A stretch of 64,000 bases of DNA from positions 322,501-386,500 of the forward strand of contig NC_134757.1 in the NCBI RefSeq assembly GCF_050436995.1, written 5' to 3'. Positions 21,846 to 33,460 of the stretch are shown here, piece after piece. The translations under genes and the position numbers were made by a program. This DNA comes from Anticarsia gemmatalis. Taxonomy: Eukaryota; Arthropoda; Insecta; Lepidoptera; Erebidae. Numbering within the stretch: the stretch's first letter is position 1; each line of letters starts with the position of its first letter. A model generated the notes under the pieces. That model saw only the letters and a program-made list of their open reading frames with translations. It ran no database searches and was not told the origin of the DNA.

Positions 21846-21884
21846 GATGCTCTGTGATTTAAGTAAGGCGTTTGACTTAGTCTG
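21846..21884 (+). pseudogene. tiny reverse transcriptase remnant
   Basis: The DNA encodes MLCDLSKAFDLVCL, matching the D-x-SKAFD catalytic block of Jockey-type non-LTR reverse transcriptases. No neighbouring motif is recoverable, so it is a small fossil between genes 2 and 3. Confidence 0.4.
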
Positions 21885-22356
21885 TCTTATTGCAATGAAG
21901 ACGTACTAAGGCGTTATAAAAAGTAATATAAATCACTTAATATCTTTAAATGCCTTCGAGAAAATTATGATATATTTAGTTGATAGGATTTAGAACTTTG
22001 ATGTGAAAGGTATATTATAGGACTATAGATACAATTTAAGGTCCTGGCCTTGTTTTGACCCGAGTCTTATATTTGTATTCACTCTCATAGTGTCACAAAT
22101 TATGATAACTAATGTGTAATGTAGGTTTATGAAAACAAATACTCTATATATGTAAATAAATATATGATACAGTAAGTATGAGTAATTTACTGCGTGATTA
22201 AATACAAACTTGCACAGGAAACTGAAACTATAATGTCACAACTAAAAATTTTACCAACGCAATATCACTCGTATTTTTTTCATATAGAGTTCTATTTTGC
22301 CTGAACTATGCTTACCATTGTTATCTAATAACTATGACAGAATAGTAAACCAATAA

Positions 22357-22376
22357 GGATAAACGTAGCGTAAAAG
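22357..22376 (+). promoter_or_regulatory. variant core promoter, EcKinase-like gene 3
   Basis: GGATAAA (22357-22363) lies where its paralogues have WGATAAA, and GTAAAAG (22370-22376) takes the place of the TATA box. The 32-bp upstream block of genes 1, 2 and 4 was not found in the 650 bp before this gene. Confidence 0.35.
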
Positions 22377-22401
22377 ATGTGCAGTTGAAGCTAGCGACAA
22401 A

Positions 22402-23843
22402 ATGGCGAGCGTTGAAAGAGTTTTGTTGCTTGAAGATATTTTAAATGGGGTTCAAATCAGCCATATTTTGGAGCAAGTTATCAATGAGCCATATGTTTTA
22501 CAAGGCAGTGAAGTTAGACCAGCTATGGATGGTATAGCTGGATTCCTCGGAGATCATATAAAGGCGGCACTACATGTGGAAGTGGGAGGGGAAATGAAGA
22601 AAGTGCAACTGTTTATAAAACGTATCCCAATGAAAGACAAAGAGTTTATTGAGAAAAATAATTATTTTAGAAAGGAAAAGTTGATGTTTGAGATCTTAGA
22701 GGAGATAAGGCGAGATGGTAAGTTTTTATTTTACTAAATGACATAAAAAAACATGACAAATATTTTTGTTATATTAAAAAGTGTTGAATGTTTGAGAATT
22801 TTTTTATGTAATTTTATACAAAAATTCATTTAAAAGTACCTGAGTGAAAATGTCTTCTTAGAGTTCTTCTCTTTTAACAATTCCTTCATTCTATAATTTA
22901 TCAACGTGTTTAATCTACAGGGCCTACACCTTGGTGCGTAAAAGCCTACATCTACACAGACTCCATATTTGTGATGCCGGATCTCTCAATAGAGGGGTAT
23001 AGCACACGACATTATCTCGATACACTCGACTCTAAGCACGTCTTCCTGGCGACCACGTCCCTTGCTCGTTTTCACGCAGGATTCGTCAACTACGAGACGA
23101 AAAAAACCACCGATGTAAATCCATACAGAACTTCTCAAGAATACGGTCATTTGCTAATAGAACCAACGTTTGCTGATGCTGCCTGGCCTAAATCTTGCGC
23201 TAAATTATCTGTTAACCTTCTCAAAAACTTCTCCAGAAAATTATACTCTAGCATCTCGGATTTAGAGCCGAAAATGGCAGATCTTTATGTTAAAGCTTAT
23301 AGCAGTTTAAAAGAATATGAAGATACATTAAATATCTTACTGCACAAAGATCTATGGGTGAACAATATCATGTTTAAGTATGAAAATATCGTTCCTATTG
23401 ATGCAGTACTCATAGACTTTCAGTGCTTGCGGTACGGGCCACCAGCATTTGACATTGTTGCCTTTCTATATCTAACTACTGATAGAAAATTTCGGGAAGA
23501 ACATGAGAAGGAAATCTTTGATCATTATTATTCCATATTCATTGATAACTTAAGTGAAGAGTCCAAAAAACGTCTGGAAGGTCTGGGATATGATAAAGAG
23601 AGTTTCTTAGACTGGTGTGAAAAAGCAAGAATGTTTGGTCTGCTAGAAGCTGTAGGAATGTTTCCTCATATTCTTATGGATCCAGAAACTTCTGAAACGA
23701 TGCTCGATGACCCTGGAAATGGGGAAGATTTTCAAGAAGATTGGTCAGAGCCGGTGATTGAATACGCTACTAAATGTGAAGTGTATAGAAACAGAAATTT
23801 GGAGATTTCTGAAGAGTTTGTTGAGAGATATTTATTAGAATAA
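22402..23843 (+). CDS. EcKinase-like (CHK/DUF227) protein, gene 3 of 4
   Basis: Exons are 22402-22717 and 22921-23843 (TAA), with a 203-bp phase-1 intron at the conserved Gly codon; 412 aa, the shortest of the four. ATP-site Lys in QLFIKRIP (K73), partner Glu in FRKEKLMF (E92), catalytic loop HKDLWVNN about 247-254, metal motif IDFQCLRYGPPAFD (Asp near 271; Phe replaces the Tyr seen in the others). It lacks the PWDLK segment after the first helix that genes 1, 2 and 4 share, and has GNGEDFQEDWSEP where they have DKYxYEDRSEP. It is the most diverged paralogue and also has the most different promoter, which suggests altered expression or substrate. AATAAA is at 23863-23868. Confidence 0.93.
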
Positions 23844-23869
23844 CTAATTGCAATATAAGTGAAATAAAC

Positions 23870-24274
23870 TATTGATAATATACATGTCTTTTTATTATTA
23901 TTTCGACTGCAGCTATTTATACTACGATAACTTGTAAAAGTAATCTTTACGGTAGAAGCATTAAAAGTGAAAAACCTTTAAAACTTTGTAATGAAAAGTA
24001 TGGTTAGTATGCGCTTATAATATTTGTAACAACATGTTTTAAGTCATTTAGCATACTAAACTATTGTACTAAAATTTAAGTAAGCGTAGGACAAACGGCT
24101 GCTGTCAATTGAATATTTGATGGTGTTTTGGTATGCCAGTACCTAGCATCATTTAGTTGCCACTATTTCACATTTTAAACGATGATTGCGTAATAAAATA
24201 ATATCAATTAGATATCTTAATAATCAATATTAAACAACACATATCAGTTCTTTGTTTATTCAAAACAAGAATCA
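23870..24274. other. gap between EcKinase-like genes 3 and 4
   Basis: AT-rich; no repeat or gene recognised before the promoter block at 24275. Confidence 0.45.
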
Positions 24275-24306
24275 TGAACAATGAGCATTTGATCTCAAAC
24301 AGTAGC
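24275..24306 (+). promoter_or_regulatory. shared 32-bp upstream block, EcKinase-like gene 4
   Basis: TGAACAATGAGCATTTGATC followed by a 12-bp end with CAGTAGC; the third copy of the block before genes 1 and 2, about 190 bp before the start codon. Confidence 0.55.
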
Positions 24307-24443
24307 TAACAAATACTATTTATGACCTTTAAAATAATTCCAACCAGATATACCCCTTATTACATAAACGAAAAGTTCAATTTACTATAACATATATACG
24401 ATCTAACATCGATAGCAGAACAAACTAGTCTGTTTTAACATCT

Positions 24444-24464
24444 AGATAAAGTTACTCTATAAAA
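24444..24464 (+). promoter_or_regulatory. GATA site plus TATA box, EcKinase-like gene 4
   Basis: AGATAAA (24444-24450) and TATAAAA (24458-24464), 34 bp before the ATG; the same layout as gene 2. Confidence 0.55.
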
Positions 24465-24497
24465 GAGATGTAGACATTTGAATATGAAAACTTCAAA

Positions 24498-26006
24498 ATG
24501 GGGGACGATGCGAAACGTTTGGTTCTTGAAAAAATTCTGGACAAAGATCAAATAAGCCATATTCTAAAGGAAGTCATAGGAGAAGATGTGCCATGGGATT
24601 TGAAAGGTAGTGAAGTCAGACCAGCTATGGATGGTATAGCTGGTTTCCTCGGAGATCATATGAAGGCGCTACTACACGTGGATGTTCAAGGAGTGATTAA
24701 GAAAGTGCATTTGTTTTTAAAGTGTATGCCAGCGTGTAAACCTAAAGCTGATTTTATTAAAGAAAAGAATTTTAATATGAGGGAAAAGTTAATGTTTAGT
24801 GTGCTTGAGGAAATTTGTCAAAATGGTAAGTTATTTTTATTATTTTTGATAGGTACCAGTTAGTAATTGATTAAATGGAAAGTATTTTGATACTTATATA
24901 CTTAAACGTTATCTTGTATTCCAGAAAGCAATGTTATTCAACTACCTAACGTTTTCAATAGTACCTATTAGATGTATGAAAAATATAATATATATTTTTA
25001 TTCTTTTGAATAATTTATTCATTTTTTTTAAGAAATTTAGATCGAAAATACTTCATAGTTATTCTCCCTCTTTCCAGGTCCTAAACCTTTTTGCGCTAAA
25101 GCCTACATCTACACAGACTCCATTCTCGTCATGCCAGATCTATCTCACGAGGGCTACACATCACGCCACTATCTCGAAACTCTTGACACAAACCACATCT
25201 TTGTCACGGCCACTTCCATTGCTCGCTTTCACGCAGCATTCGTCAACTACGAAACGAAGAAAAGTATAAATCTAAAACGTGCATACAATACTTTTGAAGA
25301 GTTTGGACATTTGTTAACAGAAGCAACTTTCGTAGACTCACCGTGGCTGAAAGCTTGCTCTATCCTATCTGTAAATCTTTTGAAAAAGTATTCTACAAAA
25401 TCCTACCGTAATCTACCAGATTTACAGTCTAAATTAGCTAAACTACATGTCAAAGCATGTGAATCTTTGAAGGAATACAAAGATACTTTAAACATATTGA
25501 TACATAAAGATCTTTGGGTGAACAACATCATGTTTAAATATGAAAACGATACTCCGGTTAATGCAGTTTTAGTTGACTATCAATGTATAAGGTATGCACC
25601 ACCAGCATTTGATATAATAGCATTTCTTTACCTTAATACAAACAGACGTTTCAGAGAAGAACGCGAAAAAGATGTCATTGATCATTATTATTCAATTTTC
25701 GAAGATAATTTGGACGATGATTCGAAAAAGCGATTGAAAAGTCTACACTATGATAAGAATACTTTTTTAAACTGGTGTGAAGAAGCTAGAATGTTTGGTT
25801 TAATGGAAGCTATAGGTATTTACCCGTTTGTACTCATGGATCCCAAGACTGCGCAGAAGACGTTTGATGACCCTACCACGTTTGATAAGTATGTGTATGA
25901 GGATAGGTCGGAGCCTGTGATGGCTGTGGCTGATAGATGTGAGATGTATAGGGAGAGGAACTTGGAGGTAAATGAGGAGTTCATTGAGAGATACCTGTTG
26001 AAGTAA
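24498..26006 (+). CDS. EcKinase-like (CHK/DUF227) protein, gene 4 of 4
   Basis: Exons are 24498-24825 and 25078-26006 (TAA), with a 252-bp phase-1 intron at the conserved Gly codon; 418 aa. ATP-site Lys in HLFLKCMP (K75), partner Glu in NMREKLMF (E96), catalytic loop HKDLWVNN about 252-259, metal motif VDYQCIRYAPPAFD (Asp near 276; the usual Gly before PP is Ala). The C-terminus keeps TFDKYVYEDRSEP and ends RYLLK. No targeting sequence was seen. Positions 24579-24712 are unusually close at nucleotide level to 20264-20395 of gene 2, unlike the flanking coding DNA. ATTAAA at 26065-26070 may be its poly(A) signal. Last gene of the array. Confidence 0.94.
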
Positions 26007-26074
26007 ATTTCGTAGGTACATTTGCTGTGGACATTGTTTTTTGTATTATTTGACAGTTGAATATATTAAATCGT

Positions 26075-29000
26075 GTTTTGTTATGTAACCGCTATGGATT
26101 TATTTATGTAGCGATTTTGTAATAGTTTGAAGATTTATCTAAGGTATCGAACAGTCAGACATTGTTAGAAGAATATATTTGTCAAACTTCAACTCGATCG
26201 AAACGAATTTTAAATATAATTTTTAAATAATCCTTCGCTGAAAGTTGAAAACATTTTGTGCAAAAAAACTGGCTACACTAACACCTTCTAAATTAAATAT
26301 AAAAGAAACTTGCTCTAAATGTATATAATCAAAACATTCAATATAAGCCTTGTTTTCTAGCCAAAGCACACCAACAAAAACTCAATTGAAACCTAACAAA
26401 AACCTCTCATACAAGCGAAGCACACACTATAGAGAGCTGAATCATCTTCTATTTTTCACAAAGCCTAATTGTCATCTAAGCTTGTCATGTGCCTAGTACG
26501 GCTTGGAGATCAGTCTAGCTCGAAGGTAGGTGACAGCAGTGACGTGGTGGATGAGGCAAGCGCCGCCAGATGGTCGCGGACATATGCCCGCTGCCCGCTA
26601 TGGGCACACCGGCCGGCTGGTTAGGGGTGACAACACCGATACGACTGACAAAAAGTTCTGGATAGATATCTTTTTTGGATGAAATTAATTAAAAAACTAA
26701 AAAAAAAATCGCAATTTTTAAGGGATTTCGTCATCGTTTGGCGCTAATGTTAATGTTACGTGATGTTGTATTTGTTTTCAACGAATAAATAACTATAATA
26801 CTTTTTCTCGAAGTCCTCTGTTTCTTACACGTTAGTTTTTAATTTTTTATGGCTTTATGAGACTTCTGATAATCATACGCAAATAATTCTTCAAATACTT
26901 ACTAGTAAATTACTTCATGTTCACTTACTAATATTAGTTCATATCTTTGTATTTTCATAAAAAGTCTGTGATCGACGTGCAATCACTTTAGATTCAGTCT
27001 AAAAAAACATTCAAGTGATTTCTTTAGCAAACTTATGCCGCCTTAAAGCTTTGCAGTTTAGCCAGCCCTGTGTATGACACAGTTAGCAATAGTATGGAGT
27101 TGTCACGAGTGTCCTTATCGAGAGAGCAAAACATCGCTAATGTGCGCGTTGCGATCAATACTTGTGTTTATGTAACGTAAATAGTAAAAGTGCTAACAGC
27201 TGCTCATTGGACGTGACTGAAGATTGAGGAGAAAGGAGCATAGAACTACATGGCTCTTCATGGAAATTCGCAAAAATCTGCTAGAAGCACGCTAAAAGTC
27301 GGTTTTTATAGTACGAAAATAATACCAATCTGCACTTCATAGTTGAGTTTTCAATGTTTGGTCCATTCTTATAGAGCTATGTTGTAGCAGTAAACAGCTT
27401 TACAATATGAGTACGAGAAGAGAGAAAGCTTGCGACCACGGTAACCTACGCCGAATTGACAAGAAAACAGTGTGCATGATTTCGTGTAAAATAGTAAATA
27501 CACTAAACCTCAAAAGTTTTCAGTTCAATGTTGGTTTGATCCCAAGCTCCTGCGTAGATGCTTATTATTCGATTCTGAGTAATATCTAACAAAAAGTGGT
27601 CAAAATACAGCTGTTCCCATTTACAATTGCACTCAAAATGTCATGTTCAATACGTGTGTAAATTGTTATTTATGAGAGTTTACCAAAACACCTGTCTTCA
27701 AGGACTCCTAGTGGATTCCTTAGAGACAACTGTCACTTGGACAATATGCTGCAACAAGATATTGCGAAGTTAATAAAACAGATCGCTATTGGTAGAATAA
27801 AGGAAATTATTGCATAAATCATTAAATAGCCTGGAATTACATTTACAATTACAGCAAATTATCAATGTATCATTAAAAATAACTGGATGTTGGGAAATTA
27901 GACAACATTAGCAAGTTAGTAAAAAAAGTCTGGAGTTATTGAGATAAAAAAGGTTTGGTGAATAAAATGGGAAAAATTACGAGATCGAGTGCCCTAAAGA
28001 CACAGTAACAAGACTACTACCTCGTTAAAGAATTAAAATAAGTACACACAATCAATAAACTTACAAAGTTGTATTCCTACCGAACTTTATCTTGCTTTTA
28101 CATACTCTTTAACTTCACAATTTATCCCAAACAGAATACTCTACAAATAGCTACCTCAAGCTGTCCACGGGTGCTATAGAGTGTGCAATATGCACTGCAC
28201 CTGTTGTGCAACAGACTCGGCAGAGCAGCCACCTTGAAGGGCGCCGAGTGACACCGGTTTGACACAATGAACCATTGTTTGTGACTGCTACTGTATTGCT
28301 ACTGTTCACGTAGGTACGTAGAAGGTTCCTTGTGGACACTGATGACTTAGGTTGTAAGGTGTTTAGAAAATATGTCTTTATTGGGATTTTTGTGATTTTG
28401 TTCTGCCGCACCATATTTTAACAAGATTGTTGCCAATATATGGTGAATTAATTCAGGTAGCCTAGTCTGTTAAACTGAAAATTTGTGTTAAGAGTGGGAT
28501 TATCTTATATCAACGCGATTTATATAAATAGGGCCAACAAGTAGTGAGTAAGTTAAGACTATTTCTAATAGAAAAATGTTTTTATAGTATAGAGGAATAT
28601 TTTGAGGAAGAAAAATAGAGAAAATTAAAGAAAAAGATCCTCATATAATAAAGTATAAATATAATATAGAAATTGATGCCTTGTACCTGAAAATTAAACA
28701 TATGTATAAGATATAACTATAGTATTGATACAAAAATATAATAGTCATAAAAAAAAATGTATGCCTACCGTAGTATAATGCAGTATATAATATTGCAAGC
28801 AACATAAATGTAAACCTAGAGTTTTAAGCTAGTCATAAACTTCTAATAATAATATATAATAATAAATAATTTTACACAAACCAAATAATGTAATTTACAT
28901 ATTAATCGCAAAACATTACACCGAGTTAATATTTAAAGTAATACGTGGTTGTAATAATAAAGAATGTAAAATAGTTAATTAGGCAGTGTACAGGAGCGTA

Positions 29001-29456
29001 AGGTCAGTCGGTTCGGTGCTCGGTTGCATCACGTCGTAAATCTGTCTGCTGCGATACCCATCGCACGATTGTCGTACTGTGTGATTCAGAGCTTTAGGGT
29101 TGAACTGAAATATTAAGATCTGGTATTGATTACAATTGAAAAATTCAATGGGTGCAAATCAGATTGTTATTCAAAACCTTGTCTTGCGGCAATACGTGAT
29201 AGTCGATAGTAATAATAAATTGTTCCAAAGATTTAGTTCTCAGGATAATTTATAGGCCCGATAAAGACATATTTAAGCAAATAAGCATTTGTATCTTAAT
29301 CTGAAGTTTGGTGACGTAATAGGTGGCTGGCGGTTAAAGGTAGAACCTGTTACTCCTGGATAAAAATGTTCAAATGCTAGAAACACAAAACGTATAGCCA
29401 GCGTAAATGTTTAATTATCAGCCTCTAGCATTTATACTTTACTAAATATATTGAAG
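26075..29456. other. long non-coding stretch after the EcKinase-like array
   Basis: No coding exon was recognised. A GC-richer patch with GCCGCC, GGTCGCGG and CCGGCCGGC lies at 26540-26650, and another at 28185-28265. Both could be regulatory but I have no motif evidence. The rest is AT-rich. Confidence 0.4.
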
Positions 29457-29668
29457 TCGGCTTCCAGTCTCACCAGATGCAGCTGAATACCAGTGTTTTA
29501 CATGAGCGACTGCCTATCTGACCTCTATTACCCAGTTACCTGGGCTATAACACGATACCTTTCGGTAAGACTGGTTGTCAGACTTTCAAATTTCTGACTA
29601 CTCTTAACGACTGTCAAAGATCTTCGAAAATGACAGCCAGGACCCACAATTTAACGTGCCTTCCGAAA
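29457..29668 (+). repeat. fragment of a dispersed LINE-type repeat
   Basis: It contains GAGCGACTGCCTATCTGACC, CAGTTACCTGGGCTATAAC, AAGACTGGTTGTCAGACTTT and TTTAACGTGCCTTCCGAAA, which reappear inverted at 6392-6600 and 42553-42700. Strand is by convention. Confidence 0.55.
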
Positions 29669-32600
29669 TTTATGATTATTTAAAATACCTCTATTAAGAA
29701 CCTGTTGTAATTTAGGTGTCAGCCCTGTGATTCATCCCCGTGTGGGACAAGGGCGGCGGGTCGCCCTATACGGTGTCGTCAATGCCTGCCTCTCACGGCG
29801 CGCAACTGTCTCGACACATAATGTACGAGTGTTATGTACTGCTACTACTTACAATAAACTTACAAGTTATTACACCTATTGCTTATGTGGGAACGGCTTT
29901 TAACTTTGAGTTATTAGCTTTGAAAAGCTGTTAAAAGTTTTATTTGCTTTTGTTTCTTCGGATTTTGCGGGAAAAAGGATACAATCAAATTTATGAATTA
30001 AAGGCAATGTCGTGAAATGTAACTTTGCCATGTTTCTATTAAAAAAAAAACTCTTACATGATTCGTACTGCGAAGTGTAGTGATGATCCAGCTTGTATAA
30101 GGTACCAGATTCGATTCCAGGTTCGTTGAGTGTCACTGAGTTCTTTTCTGAGAAGATTTTTTTAGGAGGAAATGTTAAATAACTAATATTCACATGCTAG
30201 AACACAGCTAGATTTGTGGTTGACGTTTTAGATATAAAAAATATCTGTATTTTTCTTGACCTATTTATTCACTGGATCGGATCATCTTGTTACTATGGAC
30301 TGTGCATATTTCGCCGAAACGTCTAACAAAATTTAAAACAAGTGAGTTTAATTCATCATCCCATTAATTATTCACCAATCAATGTATTTAACGTGTAAAC
30401 AAATCAGTATTTCTCAGAATAACTTCCATAGAACAGTGTTTGTCCTCCAGACAATGTCGGTAACACCATATATAGAATTAGATCAATCGTAACCAGTGAT
30501 TAACAGGAAAACTTGGTTAGAACTGCCTTGAACTCATTGTGTAGGTTATTCATGAAGTCTGAGAAATATTTATCTAGGTTATTAGGGTAAATTGGTAATG
30601 GATTTACCTGTAAATACAAAGGGTAAAGGTTTTCAAGTATTGACCTAGTAAAGTTTTAGTAGAACAACGACATTGTAGGCCGAGTGGTCTTCACCGTCGT
30701 CATCGTCGTAGCTTTTGCCGTTCATGCAAGTGGTTGTGGTAACTTTGCACTACATAATAATGAAAAAGAAAAGAAGAATATCGATTGTATACAAGGAAAA
30801 AGCTTTACTAAAGTAGTGACTTTTTAATGTCTATTAGAAATATTCTTTCACTTGTTCTAACGGTGGAGGAAATCATCGTGACTGAAACATTGTATGGTTA
30901 TGAGACAAAACTACCCTTACACTTCTAATACCAACCTTCAGGCTTAGTTCAAGGAGCTAGCGTGATACTGTGTAAATAATTCCTGTAGCAATAATTTTAC
31001 AAGTCCATAGTTTACTAAAACGTTTATATTAAGTGCATTATGAACGCATCACCAAACTCAGTACAATAGTTCTACAACATATGTTATTTTGTATTTCTCG
31101 TCAACTTGTATACAAATCAACATTGACCTGAATGAGTAACCGAACTCCCACCGTTGAAGCAATAACTCACAATACTAAGAAATGCTTGCATCTTCTCAAA
31201 ATAACTGCGGTTTTCGACCATATTTGTTTATAATTTTGATTTCTTCACGTCTATTAATAATACAATGATCTAAAGGTTGAAATAATTGGAAGTTTGTTCT
31301 TGTGGTCAGGTTTATTTTGAGGTGATAGCAAAGTGTAGATGTCCCACGCAATATTTCATGTTAAAGCTCTGTGCTTTGAAAGTTCTTTATGAACTTAAAA
31401 CAATGTGAAAAATTTTAACGGCTAACTTAAGATTTACTTTCGGTAGTAGTAGAATTTAGAATCATTGTAAGCGGACGGAACAAAGATTTGCAGGTATCTT
31501 AGCTGGTGGCATTCTTTAGCGTGTACAACATAAAGGACAGACAAACATTTCACATATTTATGGTTAAGATCTTAAAGTATCATTCGTTATTATGTGAGAC
31601 TGGACAGAATTTCACTTCCAAACTATCGTCAAAACAGATCTGACATCATTCAAATCAAAATATAATTAGTAACCCATAACTTATATTAAAATAAGGCAAT
31701 TTGTTAAAAGTAGACTAACCAGACATAACTCTCACTTTCTTAAGTAGGTAGATAAACAAATGATCATTTAAAAGGATCCATTAGTACAATCATTAATTAT
31801 CTTTGTTTGAAACTGGTTGATCTTGTTGTTTTGGCTTACTATCGTTAGGTTATTAGGAACCTAATTTCTAACTTTCATGATTTGGTGAGCAATTTAGGAT
31901 TCAAAGCTTAACCATTTCTAAATGTAAATAATACCATTCATGAGGCGTATATGCACGTGCAGTATAATTTAAACGTCAAAATTCTGGACTACCTCTTGAA
32001 GAGATCTGAATTTGATGAAGTAACGTGTAGTAGAAATGTTATATAACATTTATATTATTTTGGTATTGTTGATTTAACTAGCAAGATAAAAAGAGCAAAA
32101 TAGTTAGATTTCACGAAATAAAAAATAGAGCTTTTGCCAAAGAAAAGAGATAGCGATGTACCTAAATTGAAGACAGCATAAAACCTTAGTGAATACCTAC
32201 GTCATAATAATAATTCACTACAGTTGATTAGAATTTTGAACACTACAGACTATTACACTAGACCATTTCCTTCCGTGTAAAATAGTAGTGTAGTTAATCG
32301 ATTAATGATGATCATTGTATCATTTGTCAAGTGTTCGTGATCGTCAGTCGTGATAGTTTTTGTTGCACCACTCTCTCTGCTGCCCCTCACTTAACTAGCG
32401 TGTGACAATATGCTTGCACCTAACATCAGGAGATTATACTCGTAGTGTCGCGTCGTTTATCTTTGTGTTTCTGAATACAACAGCAAGTCGACGAAGGCAC
32501 AAAATGTCGGGAGTACACCATTGTTATTAAGTCTTCGCCAAGCACTCAACAGTCACTGCATGAACACTGAAGCTAGCAACTTTTGGGCCGTCGTTACGGT

Positions 32601-33289
32601 TTGTTGATAATTAAGGCAATATGCTCCAAGCTAAGTTTAAAACTTTTAGGAAACTTTTTTAAATTTGACACCAATTTCCACGTTTCTTTCCATTTAGTCT
32701 TGACTCATGCTCTTATATTTTAAATAAAAAAATCACTTGCTCATTTAACCGTAGAATTTGCAGCTCTATTTTTATGGAATACACGGAACATTGGCTATGT
32801 ATCGAAATAGGATTCACGACTCTACAGCATACATACTTATATAAGTGTATGTAAAAACCACATATTCTTAAATCGATAGGTAAATGCGCTATAAATACAA
32901 GCAGTTCTCCTTGACGATGCAACTAATAATAAGTAATAGGTATAACGCAGGTAACCTACACATTGTCTGCATTTTCCCTATTTAGCGGCCAAGAATCGAA
33001 GCGGTGACACATTGCACTGCCTTCAGTCTGAATGACATATGCCATCATCTCCTGTTTATGTCATTTCATTTTTTGTAGATACTTTTTAAGATGTTATAAT
33101 GCAATTATTTTTGCTTTATTGATAAAATGATTTTGAAAATTATCTGACCTGGGAATCGAAGCGCTGAGTCTTAATTTAACATTTTAATCTATAGAGTACT
33201 AAGTTCCTATCATTTAAAAGTTCACGCCTCTTCTTGGACAAGATTTAAGCAGAGATTTTTTCTCTTATTTTTGACTCCTTTTGACTTTG
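29669..33289. other. non-coding stretch, no gene seen
   Basis: A GC-rich patch at 29735-29815 (GGGCGGCGGGTCGCCC) and a family B SINE scrap at 30845-30885 (CTAACGGTGGAGGAAATCAT) are the only items noted. Otherwise it is AT-rich unique-looking DNA. Confidence 0.4.
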
Positions 33290-33460
33290 AACTCCCGCAC
33301 TAAGAATTGCTCTTGTGTCGCGGGGACGCTTACAAACATACAAACAACGGACACTAACTATATATTTGTGGATTGCACAAATAATTGTATCGTGTGGGAA
33401 TCGAATCCACGACCTTCCGAGGAAATGGTAGCGGCTTGGCGACCTGAACCTGGCGACTCA
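33290..33460 (-). mobile_element. tRNA-derived SINE (family A), minus strand
   Basis: Reverse-oriented body (ACTCCCGCACTAAGAATTGC, ACAAACATACAAACAACGGA), B box as GGGAATCGAATCCACGACC, and a head remnant at 33430-33460. The poly(A) side is at low coordinates. Confidence 0.75.
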
